This document shows positions 39,850 to 48,408 of a stretch of 64,000 bases of DNA, piece after piece. The notes beneath the pieces are model-generated. The model was not told the origin of the DNA. It saw only the letters and a list, made by a program, of their open reading frames with translations, and searched no databases. The position numbers and the translations under genes were made by a program. Positions within the stretch are counted from its first letter, which is position 1; each line of letters starts with the position of its first letter. Source of the DNA: Bin5 sp965232575 (GTDB lineage Bacteria > Chloroflexota > Anaerolineae > Caldilineales > Caldilineaceae); NCBI GenBank assembly GCA_965232575.1, contig CBDDPZ010000007.1, positions 1-64,000 of the forward strand. Reading direction: 5' to 3'.

Positions 39850-40307
39850 TGATAGCCACTTCACTTGCCATCAAGACCAACTTGTTCTATAATTGGTGTG
39901 GCTGAACCCATGAGGTTGGGGTGATGGGTGCATCCTTAACTAGCATTTGGGGGGCAAGGTCTCGATCAAGCCCCCGCCGTCAGCACCGCACAGTCCAGTA
40001 TTTTCATTGTACCGTAAATTCACCGTACACAGATCCTTGTTTTCACCACCCCAATTGGCTTTGTTGTCCATGTAGCGCGTTTTCACGAGGAAAATCATGC
40101 TAACAAAATTGAAAAAGAGCTTCAAGGTAGTTTGGCGACACCTATACTGCTGGCTCGTGAAGATAGGCAACTGGCGTCTCGTGGATCACTGGATAGCTCA
40201 CGTTCCATTTGACGGATAACAAGAAAAAAATCGGTTTTGCTAGATATTCTCCTTGTGGTAGTATACGAGATGCAGGACGCATCCCCCCCGGTCTCTCAAA
40301 CTTACAC
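39850..40307. other. Non-coding part of the island before the IS607 element
   Basis: No convincing gene. On the plus strand TTGCCA (39865-39870), a 17-bp spacer and TATAAT (39888-39893) form a near-perfect sigma70 promoter whose target is unclear. Near 39929 a GGGTGCATCC resembles a MITE end but lacks a partner. The last ~100 bp should contain the right end of the IS607 element and part of its guide RNA. Confidence 0.4.
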
Positions 40308-41558
40308 CTATATGGTAAACTCTGGAAGGATTTCTCCGAAGTCCAACTGCACAGGCTGTTGAGTAGACGTTTCTTTGCGGCTGCCGCCTTCGCGCAATGG
40401 CGAGGGCGGTCTTATATCCACTCCACGTCCTTTGTCGTCGGTAGACCTTACCGACGTGTAGTTCAAAATGTTTATCGCTGCATTGTGGTCACGGTCAAGT
40501 AGCAGGCCGCAAGTGGTACACGCGTATTTGCGTACCGATAAGGGCATCACCTTGCGTTCACCGCAGCCACTGCATATCTGCGAACTGGCAAACCACTGCG
40601 ACACCTTCTCCACAACAGCTCCGAATCTGGCCGCCTTTTTCTCCAACGTCGCCACAAACGAAGCTATACCTGCATCCAACAGCGCACGGCTCAATCGCCG
40701 GTTCCTCGCCATGTTCGCCACTTTCAGGGTTTCCACCTTTACGACTGCATAACGATTGACTATCTCGTTAACGATCCTGTAGTGATGGTCTTTCCTAATA
40801 TTGGCGATACGGGCGTGCAGACGCGCGCGCTTCGCGTAGAGCCGGAGCCTGTTGCTTAAGCGGTTCTTGCCGTGCGTGTTGCGGCTACGGGCAATCGCCT
40901 TGTCGATTCGCCGCAGGGCTGCCAACGCTCCTTTCAGCGGCTTGGGATTCTCGTACTGCGTTCCGTCGGACAGAAACGCCAGCGTCTTGACGCCCATGTC
41001 AACACCGACCGCATCGCCGGCGCGCAATGGTGGACACGCTTGCCCATCGTCCACGATGAAGCTGGCAAACCAGCGTCCTGCCCTCTCTGAAAGAGTCACA
41101 CTACACACATCGCCTGCAAAGCGCAGCGCTTCGCGCATGCGGACAACGCCGATTGCCGGCAGCCTGACTCGTCGGCCTTCGGGAACAATCGTGTTCCGTC
41201 CGTTCGACGCCGTGTAACGTCGGCCTTCTTTGCGTCTGCGGCGTGTCGGCTTCATCGCTCTCCGACCCGCTTTACCCCAACCTGCTTTCCAATTCCTGCA
41301 GGCAGCGCCAAAGTCGTGAATGGCGTTCTTGGCGGCCAGTTGTGAGAGTTCGGCGCACCACGGGAAACGTTCGCGCTTCACGGCGTTGAACCGCTTTTTC
41401 AGGTCATAGAAAGAGGGCCATCTACCCCCTGCATCACGGGCGGCTTCATGGCTGTCTACGCAGAAGTTGTACGCTATGCGGGCGTAGCCGCAGTGTTGGG
41501 AGAGCAGAGCGCGCTGGCGACTATTCGGTTGCAGGGCGATGGCGTGTGCGCGCATCAC
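40308..41558 (-). CDS. tnpB: TnpB RNA-guided nuclease of an IS607-type element
   Basis: TnpB is an RNA-guided DNA endonuclease that favours retention of its transposon. 416 residues, full length. The RuvC residues are all present: Asp187 (GVDMGVKT), Glu276 (VVKVETLKV) and Asp357 (LDRDHNAAIN). The zinc ribbon has CSGC (329, 332) and CTTC (347, 350). The C-terminal ~55 residues beyond RuvC-III are Arg/Gly-rich, and their DNA probably doubles as guide RNA template. Its start overlaps the tnpA stop (TGATG). Appears intact. Confidence 0.92.
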   Translation of the reverse strand: MMRAHAIALQPNSRQRALLSQHCGYARIAYNFCVDSHEAARDAGGRWPSFYDLKKRFNAVKRERFPWCAELSQLAAKNAIHDFGAACRNWKAGWGKAGRRAMKPTRRRRKEGRRYTASNGRNTIVPEGRRVRLPAIGVVRMREALRFAGDVCSVTLSERAGRWFASFIVDDGQACPPLRAGDAVGVDMGVKTLAFLSDGTQYENPKPLKGALAALRRIDKAIARSRNTHGKNRLSNRLRLYAKRARLHARIANIRKDHHYRIVNEIVNRYAVVKVETLKVANMARNRRLSRALLDAGIASFVATLEKKAARFGAVVEKVSQWFASSQICSGCGERKVMPLSVRKYACTTCGLLLDRDHNAAINILNYTSVRSTDDKGRGVDIRPPSPLREGGSRKETSTQQPVQLDFGEILPEFTI

Positions 41559-42196
41559 AGGGCAGATAGTTCCTCCGCCGCTGCCACCACGTCATCAGCG
41601 GCCAGTCTGTCCATCAGACGTTTGTGTTTGTGCGATCTGGCGCCGTACAGCCGGGCGCTGAACACAGTGATGATCTCCAATACATCCTTAGCCAACTCCT
41701 GTTCAAATGAAGGACGTTCACCCTGGTGGATGATAACCACTTCGATGCCTTGCAGAGCGCACAGACTGAATACCAGTTCAGCGCCGAAACGCAGCAGGCG
41801 ATCTTTGTGGGTCAGAACCAGACGGCAAATCTTGCGCCGGAGAATCAGTTCCAGGAGTTGTTGCAGACCTTTCTTGCGGTAGTTCATTCCGCTGCCCAGG
41901 TCTCGGATAGTCTCCGTGCGCCATCCTTTCGCAGCGCAATAGGCTTCCAGCACGATCTGCTGCCGGTCAAGATCGTCTTTCTGGTCTCGGGCCGACACTC
42001 TAGCATAGCAGATAGTCGGTGACGATTCATCCTGCACAGAAATAAGGTCGGATACCAGATAGTATCGGGTTCCGGCCCGCGTCTTTCGCGTGGGAACAAG
42101 CTCACCAGTCTCTTCCCACTTCCGCAGCGTCTTGGGCGTAACACCCAAAATCTCCGCAGCTTTCCCTATTCGAACCATCCTCTCTTTGTCTGACAT
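41555..42196 (-). CDS. tnpA: IS607-type serine recombinase (TnpA)
   Basis: 213 residues. An N-terminal MerR-like helix-turn-helix (VRIGKAAEILGVTPKTLRKW) is followed by a small serine recombinase domain with the nucleophile Ser68 in CYARVSARDQKDDLDRQ and the Arg-containing HKDRLLRFG. C-terminal helix HKHKRLMDRL. It would cut and paste the element without target duplication. The ATG lies 8 nt after a -10 box and lacks a ribosome binding site. Confidence 0.93.
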   Translation of the reverse strand: MSDKERMVRIGKAAEILGVTPKTLRKWEETGELVPTRKTRAGTRYYLVSDLISVQDESSPTICYARVSARDQKDDLDRQQIVLEAYCAAKGWRTETIRDLGSGMNYRKKGLQQLLELILRRKICRLVLTHKDRLLRFGAELVFSLCALQGIEVVIIHQGERPSFEQELAKDVLEIITVFSARLYGARSHKHKRLMDRLAADDVVAAAEELSAL

Positions 42197-42204
42197 ACTT
42201 ACAG

Positions 42205-42233
42205 ATTCTACTAGAAAGGTATAGATTAGTCAA
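42205..42233 (-). promoter_or_regulatory. Promoter of tnpA, probably leaderless
   Basis: On the minus strand TTGACT (42228-42233), a 17-bp spacer and TAGAAT (42205-42210). The -10 box ends 8 nt before the tnpA ATG at 42196. Confidence 0.6.
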
Positions 42234-42272
42234 CTCTGTTGCCTACCCAACACATCACAAGGAGAGACAACG

Positions 42273-42773
42273 ATGAGAAGAGCTTGGATCGGTTTGGTTT
42301 TCTGCCTGTGCTTGGTTCTGCTTACCGCAGTCCCTGCATACGCATCCGATGGAGAACCTCAGTCTGATCTGCCCATCCTGGCTGTCAACCCCGAAGACGC
42401 GTGCGAACCTATGGAGTGGGAACGCCTGAGCGTTGTGTTGTCAAACCAAGCATCGCAAGAGCACATTCTAGGGATGCCTGAACCGTTCATCCTTTTAGAA
42501 TTTGGCGGAGGGTCAGATTTGCGAGATGGCTCACACAACTGTACTCCCGGAGCAAGCTGTTCATATGGAGATCCGCACTGTGCCTGTCGTACATGGTGTG
42601 CTGATTATGTCCCAGGCTATCTTCATGGAGGGTGCGCAGCAGCCCGTACACTCTCGTGCATGAATCTCCCCACACCCCACTTGCGCGCGGCGTGTATGGC
42701 CACAATATGGACGAGTTGTTATGTTCCTGGATATTGTGCAGACTTGAGACGTACTTGCCAACAGAATTGTTGA
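42273..42773 (+). CDS. Cysteine-rich secreted protein of unknown family (island cargo)
   Basis: 166 residues with a clear Sec signal peptide (RRAWIGLVFCLCLVLLTAVP, cleavage likely after AYA, residue ~24). The mature part has an unremarkable first half and a C-terminal ~80 residues holding 12 Cys. Two stretches resemble each other: WCADYVPGYLHGGC and SCYVPGYCADLRRTC. Spacing suggests a compact disulfide-bonded module. ATG follows AAGGAGAGACAACG, an excellent ribosome binding site. No homologue is recognised; toxin, adhesin or inhibitor are all possible, none supported. It has no partner gene on its strand. Confidence 0.75.
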   Translation: MRRAWIGLVFCLCLVLLTAVPAYASDGEPQSDLPILAVNPEDACEPMEWERLSVVLSNQASQEHILGMPEPFILLEFGGGSDLRDGSHNCTPGASCSYGDPHCACRTWCADYVPGYLHGGCAAARTLSCMNLPTPHLRAACMATIWTSCYVPGYCADLRRTCQQNC

Positions 42774-43027
42774 TCAGGTAGTCAGACGCAGTAACCAGGA
42801 GCCTTTTGTGCCACCGTTTGGGGGTATGCGATCAGAATGGCACATTAAGAGTCACGGTGATGGACGGAGTTAGGCCAGCCTCTTGTGCGTCGCAAGGCGT
42901 TAACTCAGCCACAGGTTGTCTCGACACCTTTCATACTGGGAACGAGAGGCGGCCTAACTTCGGAATTACAGATGAGGTAACGGCAAAAGCCGTCAATTCT
43001 CCCCTCGTACATCTGTCCTAATACAAG
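42774..43027. other. Unassigned right part of the island
   Basis: About 250 bp with no supported gene. A short hairpin ACGGC-AAAA-GCCGT lies near 42980. Confidence 0.4.
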
Positions 43028-43097
43028 AGCGTAACCGCACCAGTACGCGGTGCTGCCAGAAGCGTATATACAATGCTACTTTCGTAATATAAGCCCC
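43028..43097 (-). repeat. Right terminal inverted repeat of the island
   Basis: 70 bp, inverted copy of 39236-39302 with a few substitutions and small indels; identical across GCACCAGTACGCGGTGC. Confidence 0.85.
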
Positions 43098-43105
43098 ACT
43101 ACTGA
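43098..43105. repeat. Right target-site duplication of the island
   Basis: ACTACTGA. It contains the stop codon of the CehA-like gene on the minus strand. Confidence 0.75.
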
Positions 43106-45669
43106 CCACCGTCGTCCCCGTGCCCGTGCACCGGCGAATGATTGTGGAAAATACCGTGCGCGTGCATGCGCTGGTGCAGCCGGTTATGAGCAGCCTCCAG
43201 CACCGCCCGCATCTCGCGAAAACGCTGCGCGTTCGGCCGGGGGGCGATCGTGTCCACATAGGCAATCGCGCCCTCGATCTGCTCCAACACCGCCGACGCG
43301 TCCGGCTCGTTGAAGAGCGGGCTGTCCGCCACCAGCGTCTGCACCGCGCTCGTGTGGGCCGCGATCTCGCCCTCCTCGCCAATATAACTGCCGCGTACCC
43401 GCAGCGCTATCCACGATGAAGCCGTGACCGTAACCTCCACACTGCCTGACGCGCTGTACTCGCCGTGTACGTCAACCTGGTCAACCACCAACCCACCCTG
43501 TACTACCTCCACCTGCTGGATCGGCACCTGCACCGACTCGACCCGCCAGTCGACGCCCACGCTCCCACCGCCGGCCGGCAACTGCACCTGACCGCCCGGC
43601 GCAACGCCCTCAACTGTCAACTCGGCCAGCGGACCGATCGTCATGAAAGTATTGCCTGCCTGCACAGCCGCCATCCAGTTCTCGTAAGTGAATTCCCGCT
43701 CCCCCAGATGGGCATAAGTGCGCACGCCGCCCAGTTGCGAAGAGGCCGCCATCTTGTCCGATCCACCCACGATCGGCAGTTGATAGCCCAGATTGAGGTA
43801 TCGGTACCAGTCGGCAATGCCGTAGGGATTCAGCTCCCGTTCGCAGGGGTTGAAAGTCATCATCTCGATCGCATGGATCAGGCCAAGAACGATATCCGCG
43901 GCCCGCTCTAGCTGGGGGTTAGGCGCGTGCGGCATCACCACAAGCCCGCCCTGGTCAACGCAGCGTTGCGCCCACTCGGCCATCACCACCTCCTGGGGGT
44001 CCCCCAGGGCCGACTCCGACGGGCCGCCGCTGCAAAGCGGGTGGATCATCTTGCCGTTGTAACCCAGCAGCGAAATGTGACCGAGGATCTGCATGCGGTT
44101 CTCGGTTCCGACCCGAACCAGAAATTCACCGTCGCCGCCGAACTCCCTCGCGCCCAACGTGGTCCTTCCGTCAAAGTCACTGACGTTGCTGAACATCTCG
44201 CCCCACTGGCTCGCCAGCAGATTGACGACGTGAACGTCCTCGGCCTGACCCTCCAGCAGCGCCGTCGAAGGGCTCAGAAAGTGAACATGCGTATCCGCAG
44301 TAACCCAGCCCTTTTCCCGCCACGGCAGCACCCGTTCCAGCTCGAACACCAGTTCGTCCGTGTCGTCCGCGATCGTGACCTGTTTGCGAACCGGCGCCGT
44401 CTCATAGCCCTTGGTGATCTCCACGTACACCTCGCCCAACGGCATATCCACCTCGCAATGGCCGTCGATGTAGCAATACTGGTTGCGGCCATTGACGAAC
44501 TCGCCGTAGTTGTCCTCAAACCAGTGGGGATTGACCTTGCGATGGCGGCCGCGCGGCGGCAGATACTCGCCGTGCTCACCGTGGAAATGAATGCGCACCG
44601 GCGCCAGGTTGTTGGTACCCTTTTGCACCACCCGCACGTCGACCAACCGGTGGGCCGGCGCCACCCCGACGATGGTGTCAGAAGGTTGGCTGCCTTCAAG
44701 CTGCGACAGGTCATAGACGATCGGCTCGTCACTGTCCACGCCGACGTGCAGCCAGGCCTGCGGATGTGCGCTGTACTCGACGATCAGATCCCTCTGCGAG
44801 ACCGCGGGCTGTACGTTCGCCTCCTCACCCAGCCAGCGGCCGCGGTCATAATCGAACGCAGCACGCGCGGAGATGACATAGCCCAGATCGATTGCCAGGT
44901 CCTCGTACTCGTCAATCGCGTTGAACTCGACGCCCTCCGGCAGAGTCAGCCGCAGTTTGCGGCGCACGCCCGGGCGCAGAGGATGCTCATCCAGGTTCGT
45001 CATGCTGATAGCGTAGACGGTTGACCCCTCGCTGCGCGGCTGCAAAACCAGGCGGCGGATCGGCTTGTCCGGATGCGGGTTCTCCAGCGCGTACAGCCAC
45101 ATCTTCTCTTCCATCTGATCACGTCCGGAACTGGTGCGCGTTTCGCCGCGGCCGTAGTCGGTGCTTGGTACCCGACCCAATTGGATCTCCTCCGTTGCCG
45201 AGTTGAAAACCGTGGACTTCATCGCCGGCACCGTCTCGAAGGGGCTGCCTCCCCACACAACGCGACTCTGCTGAATGCCAAATCGGCGTCGGACCGCCGT
45301 TTCCTGGCGGCTGCCGTCCTCGTATTCAAAGACGTAGGAGGAGACATGCTCGCCCAGTTCGTTCCCATCCTGTGCGAAATCGGCAAAGCCGTCCAGATAG
45401 TTGGTGACGCGGTCTGCCACCGCATGCAGAAATACCGCGTAGGTGGCGTACGCTCCGGCCAGTTCGATGGTCACCGGTTCTGCGTCCAGCAGGATAGCGG
45501 AAAGGCCTTCGAATTCTCCGAGCAGAAAGGGGATACCGTTGAAGGCGGTTGAACCCGCCCTGTCTTCAAGCAAAGAGGGCACGCGCAACGTTTCAGGAAG
45601 ATCGGCTCGTCCGACATTGAAAAATCTCGACAGATCAACGGGCGTGAAATGTGGGGAGACTGGATTCAT
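43099..45669 (-). CDS. CehA/McbA-like PHP-fold metallohydrolase
   Basis: About 856 residues. The first ~450 residues are mostly beta (CARF-free, Ig-like and carboxypeptidase-regulatory-like stretches, e.g. GEVYVEITKGYETAPVRKQV). A PHP/CehA catalytic region starts near residue 460 with ADTHVHF (HxH) and continues with LLGYNGKMIHP, VVMPHAPNP and IVGGSDKM. The C-terminus has Ig-like strands and a His-rich tail (HQRMHAHGIFHNHS). CehA/McbA relatives hydrolyse esters or carbamates; the substrate here is unknown. ATG at 45669 is used because GGAGAG lies 8 nt before it. The stop codon sits in the island's target duplication. No signal peptide is seen. Confidence 0.75.
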   Translation of the reverse strand: MNPVSPHFTPVDLSRFFNVGRADLPETLRVPSLLEDRAGSTAFNGIPFLLGEFEGLSAILLDAEPVTIELAGAYATYAVFLHAVADRVTNYLDGFADFAQDGNELGEHVSSYVFEYEDGSRQETAVRRRFGIQQSRVVWGGSPFETVPAMKSTVFNSATEEIQLGRVPSTDYGRGETRTSSGRDQMEEKMWLYALENPHPDKPIRRLVLQPRSEGSTVYAISMTNLDEHPLRPGVRRKLRLTLPEGVEFNAIDEYEDLAIDLGYVISARAAFDYDRGRWLGEEANVQPAVSQRDLIVEYSAHPQAWLHVGVDSDEPIVYDLSQLEGSQPSDTIVGVAPAHRLVDVRVVQKGTNNLAPVRIHFHGEHGEYLPPRGRHRKVNPHWFEDNYGEFVNGRNQYCYIDGHCEVDMPLGEVYVEITKGYETAPVRKQVTIADDTDELVFELERVLPWREKGWVTADTHVHFLSPSTALLEGQAEDVHVVNLLASQWGEMFSNVSDFDGRTTLGAREFGGDGEFLVRVGTENRMQILGHISLLGYNGKMIHPLCSGGPSESALGDPQEVVMAEWAQRCVDQGGLVVMPHAPNPQLERAADIVLGLIHAIEMMTFNPCERELNPYGIADWYRYLNLGYQLPIVGGSDKMAASSQLGGVRTYAHLGEREFTYENWMAAVQAGNTFMTIGPLAELTVEGVAPGGQVQLPAGGGSVGVDWRVESVQVPIQQVEVVQGGLVVDQVDVHGEYSASGSVEVTVTASSWIALRVRGSYIGEEGEIAAHTSAVQTLVADSPLFNEPDASAVLEQIEGAIAYVDTIAPRPNAQRFREMRAVLEAAHNRLHQRMHAHGIFHNHSPVHGHGDDGGQ

Positions 45670-45765
45670 GGGACTCTCCATTTCTGCCGCGCCTCGCGGC
45701 GGTTAATGCAACTGTCTCGTATGCTAGCTCTTTCCAACTCTCTGCTCTTTGGAATCCTCATTTTG

Positions 45766-46914
45766 TCAGGACTCTGCCAGCCAGCGATCGAACCAGTCGA
45801 ACGCCTCCTCCTGCATCGCAAGATCGAACTTGTGCTCGCCGGCATAAAATGTGCAGCTGTACCGTTCGGCCGCGTCCGCCTTCTCGTACACCTGGCGCAG
45901 CATCACGTCGGCCCGCCTCATCTCCGCGAGCGTGAACAACGGATCTTCCGTATTGTTTTGTACCAACGTCGGCAGCGGCGTCCGCATCCCCAAAATGTCC
46001 GGGTAGTCCATTTCCGTCGGCAGGTGCGGCACGTAGATCATCCATGTATGCGTATGGCTCTTATTGAGCAGAAAGTCCCGCCATGTCGTCATCATGCCGA
46101 CACAGACCGCGCAGCGCACGCGGTCGTCCAGCCCGGCCAGGTAGACCGTACGAAGCCCCCCGCCCGACAGCCCCCCAATGCCGACCCGCTGAGCGTCCAC
46201 ATCATCGCGCCCGCACAGCACGTCCAGCGCATGCAAATCCTCGGCCAGCCACACTCCAGCCCACGTCGTCCCCGCGCTGAGCAAGGACTTCGCCAGGATC
46301 GACTCGTGACCGGCCGCCCAGCGGTTGTACGCTGTGATGTATTCAGGGTCATCCGACTCTTTCTCATCCATGCCGTCGCGAATCGCCGCAGGCAGATCCG
46401 CAATACGGACGCGGCGGCTGCCGAAAGTAAAAGCATCCGGCACCAGCACCGCATACCCGCGTTGGGCAAGCCGGTTGGCCCACGGTGCACCGCCGTACGC
46501 GCGCGCCTGGTGGTCGATGTTGACCGCGTTCTGCTCATCGTCCGTACGTGTGATCTTCTGCCAGCCGTGGAACTTATGCCCGCCGTGATCGTGCAGGGCC
46601 AGCACGCCCGGCAGCGGGCCGCGCGCGCCCGCCGGTTTCAGCAGTAGCGCCTCCGTGCGCGGGCCGTAGGGCAGTTGCCATGAGAGTTCTTCCACCTGTA
46701 ATCCGTCATATTCGTACTGGCGCTCCATCCGGCTCTCCACCGCACCGCCTGTGTCCGGCATCGCCACCCGCTCGCGAAATCGCTGGCGCGCGGCTGGCCG
46801 CCATGCAGAAGGGTCGGCCCAGTGAGTGTGGCGAAAGGAGAGAAAGTTCGGGCCTTCACCGGCCAGGGTGTCTGCCCACGAGCCGTACACGCCGAGCATC
46901 GAATGAAAGGACAT
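45766..46914 (-). CDS. Alpha/beta-hydrolase (acetyl-xylan-esterase/dienelactone-hydrolase type)
   Basis: The canonical fold elements are present: oxyanion-hole region GVLALHDHGGHKFHGW, nucleophile elbow GIGGLSGGGLR, LVQNNTEDPLFTLAE with the acidic residue and the catalytic His in YAGEHKFDLAMQ. About 382 residues, as in the larger abhydrolase-7-like esterases. ATG at 46914 follows AGGAAA; an ATG at 46935 is possible. It lies upstream of and on the same strand as the CehA-like gene (96 bp gap), so both may act on one esterified carbohydrate. Confidence 0.82.
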   Translation of the reverse strand: MSFHSMLGVYGSWADTLAGEGPNFLSFRHTHWADPSAWRPAARQRFRERVAMPDTGGAVESRMERQYEYDGLQVEELSWQLPYGPRTEALLLKPAGARGPLPGVLALHDHGGHKFHGWQKITRTDDEQNAVNIDHQARAYGGAPWANRLAQRGYAVLVPDAFTFGSRRVRIADLPAAIRDGMDEKESDDPEYITAYNRWAAGHESILAKSLLSAGTTWAGVWLAEDLHALDVLCGRDDVDAQRVGIGGLSGGGLRTVYLAGLDDRVRCAVCVGMMTTWRDFLLNKSHTHTWMIYVPHLPTEMDYPDILGMRTPLPTLVQNNTEDPLFTLAEMRRADVMLRQVYEKADAAERYSCTFYAGEHKFDLAMQEEAFDWFDRWLAES

Positions 46915-47175
46915 TCCGTTTGTTTCCTGGTGCATGGTATGACAGGGTCTTCAGAGTGGTCGCGCGGCCGCGCTAAGCGGTCTGCGCTGTCCAGGATACT
47001 ATAGCAGGGATTGGAAAGAGGGGAAAAGCCGCGCTAACTTGGCGCGTAACCGCAGAAACACAGAAAGGGGACCGCCACAACCGTGCAGTCCCCCTTGCCA
47101 CCGTGCTGGAATTCCGGCAGGACGTGTGGCTTACTCTCGTTTGTCAGGCGGCGACGCAAAGCGTCCCCAGGGCGC

Positions 47176-48183
47176 TTAGGCCCTATTCAGTCTGGTTACC
47201 CTGCCCCCAATGAGCCATTCGGCCACATACAGGTTACCGCTGGCGTCCGCAGCCAAACCGTGAGGGCTGTTGAACTTGCCCGTCTCCAGGTGGCTCGTGC
47301 GTACTGACTGCCCCGATTCGTTCACATTGTTGGGCCAGCCCTCAACGTCGCACACCTGCTTGTTGTCGCCGAGGTACGCGAGCAGCTCATCGTTTATATC
47401 GGTGACCACGAGGCGGGCGCGAAGCTCGGCAATGATCATCAGATCGCCATGTGTCGCGAAACAACTGGGCGTGTTCAGAAAACCGTCACCAAACATCCGC
47501 CTGAATCCACCCTCCATGTCGTAGACCTGTACGCGGTCGTTGGCCCTGTCCGCCACGTAGAGCTCCGGCTCGGACTTGCGATAATCAAAGAAGATGCCGT
47601 GCGGGCAGTTGTAGGCTCCGGCCCCTTCCTCGCCGTTGATGCTGCTGACATGCTCGCCATCCTTCGTGAACCTGTGGACATGGTACGCGCCGTACCCGTC
47701 GCCCACCCATATGTCGCCGTTGCCACCAAAGCGCTCCTCGTTCACCGCGACGGCTGTGGGGGCGTAGCGTGTGTCTTTGTATATGGGAAGGGGAGGCGTC
47801 TCCAGCCTCATGATCACTTCACCGTCCAATGTCGTCTTGAATACCTGACCGGGCCCTTCGCCCACGCCCGGAGGGTTCTGGTAGCCGTGAAGATAGTGAT
47901 TCTTGGATCCGTGATCCACAATCCACAGATACTCGACTCCGTCCTCGTTGACGAGGGTGATCCCATGCGCCTCGGCAAAGTCGCCGCGCCATGAGGAAAT
48001 CAGGTTGCCGTCCCCGTCAAAGGTCATCACTTCCGGATCGCCGGGGTGGCTGGTCATAACGTTTCCCGATTCCGTGACAACGATGCCCGGATGCGCCCAT
48101 CCCTTGCGTGAGCTTTCACTTTCGGGAAGCTTGGCCCAATTGTCGATCCAGTCGTATGAATGCCCTTCGCTGCCTACCCGCAT
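47176..48183 (-). CDS. NHL/6-bladed beta-propeller protein
   Basis: 335 residues made of repeated propeller strands: NCPHGIFFDYRKSEPELYVA, NDRVQVYDMEGGFRRMFGDG and KFNSPHGLAADASGNLYVAE. ATG 48183 follows AGGAGGT, and no signal peptide is seen. Such proteins are often lactonases, peptidylglycine-lyase-like enzymes or ligand-binding scaffolds. The several NxPHG segments could hold a metal ion at the centre. Substrate unknown; the context is the same minus-strand catabolic series. Confidence 0.75.
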   Translation of the reverse strand: MRVGSEGHSYDWIDNWAKLPESESSRKGWAHPGIVVTESGNVMTSHPGDPEVMTFDGDGNLISSWRGDFAEAHGITLVNEDGVEYLWIVDHGSKNHYLHGYQNPPGVGEGPGQVFKTTLDGEVIMRLETPPLPIYKDTRYAPTAVAVNEERFGGNGDIWVGDGYGAYHVHRFTKDGEHVSSINGEEGAGAYNCPHGIFFDYRKSEPELYVADRANDRVQVYDMEGGFRRMFGDGFLNTPSCFATHGDLMIIAELRARLVVTDINDELLAYLGDNKQVCDVEGWPNNVNESGQSVRTSHLETGKFNSPHGLAADASGNLYVAEWLIGGRVTRLNRA

Positions 48184-48408
48184 GACACAACCTCCTGTGC
48201 CTGTCAATCTCGTAGTTGAAATCCAAGGGCAGCTATCTTAGCGTCTGCCTGCGCTTGAATCGCGCGTGCCGTTCCCGAACATGCAGGGAGAAGCTTTGCA
48301 GTACGAGTGATCACACGCGGGCCGGGGGATGGAGTGGGCGTGATGCCGCACCCACATCCCCTGATTCTCTAAGTACGTGCTGCCCGGGAACGAACCGGCG
48401 CATTCCGT

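Larger units (their letters stand above)
39236..43097. mobile_element. 3.86-kb island with 67-bp terminal inverted repeats and 8-bp target duplication
   Basis: The ends GGGGCTTATAT.. (39236) and ..ATATAAGCCCC (43097) are mirror images and continue in inversion for ~67 bp. Both are abutted by ACTACTGA. Inside, from left to right: a TnpB fossil, MITE copy 3, an IS607-type tnpB and tnpA, a cysteine-rich secreted protein gene and 250 bp of unassigned DNA. No transposase of a terminal-inverted-repeat family is present, so it would have needed one in trans or has lost its own. It inserted across the stop codon of the CehA-like gene (TAG at 43099-43101, recreated by the duplication). Confidence 0.72.

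Noticed and set aside
39921..40170. Short frames on both strands inside the island as genes
   Set aside because: No ribosome binding site, no family similarity, and one frame begins inside a MITE-like segment.
43927..45024. 365-codon open frame antisense to the CehA-like gene
   Set aside because: Shadow frame without motifs; the sense strand has HxH and other metal motifs.
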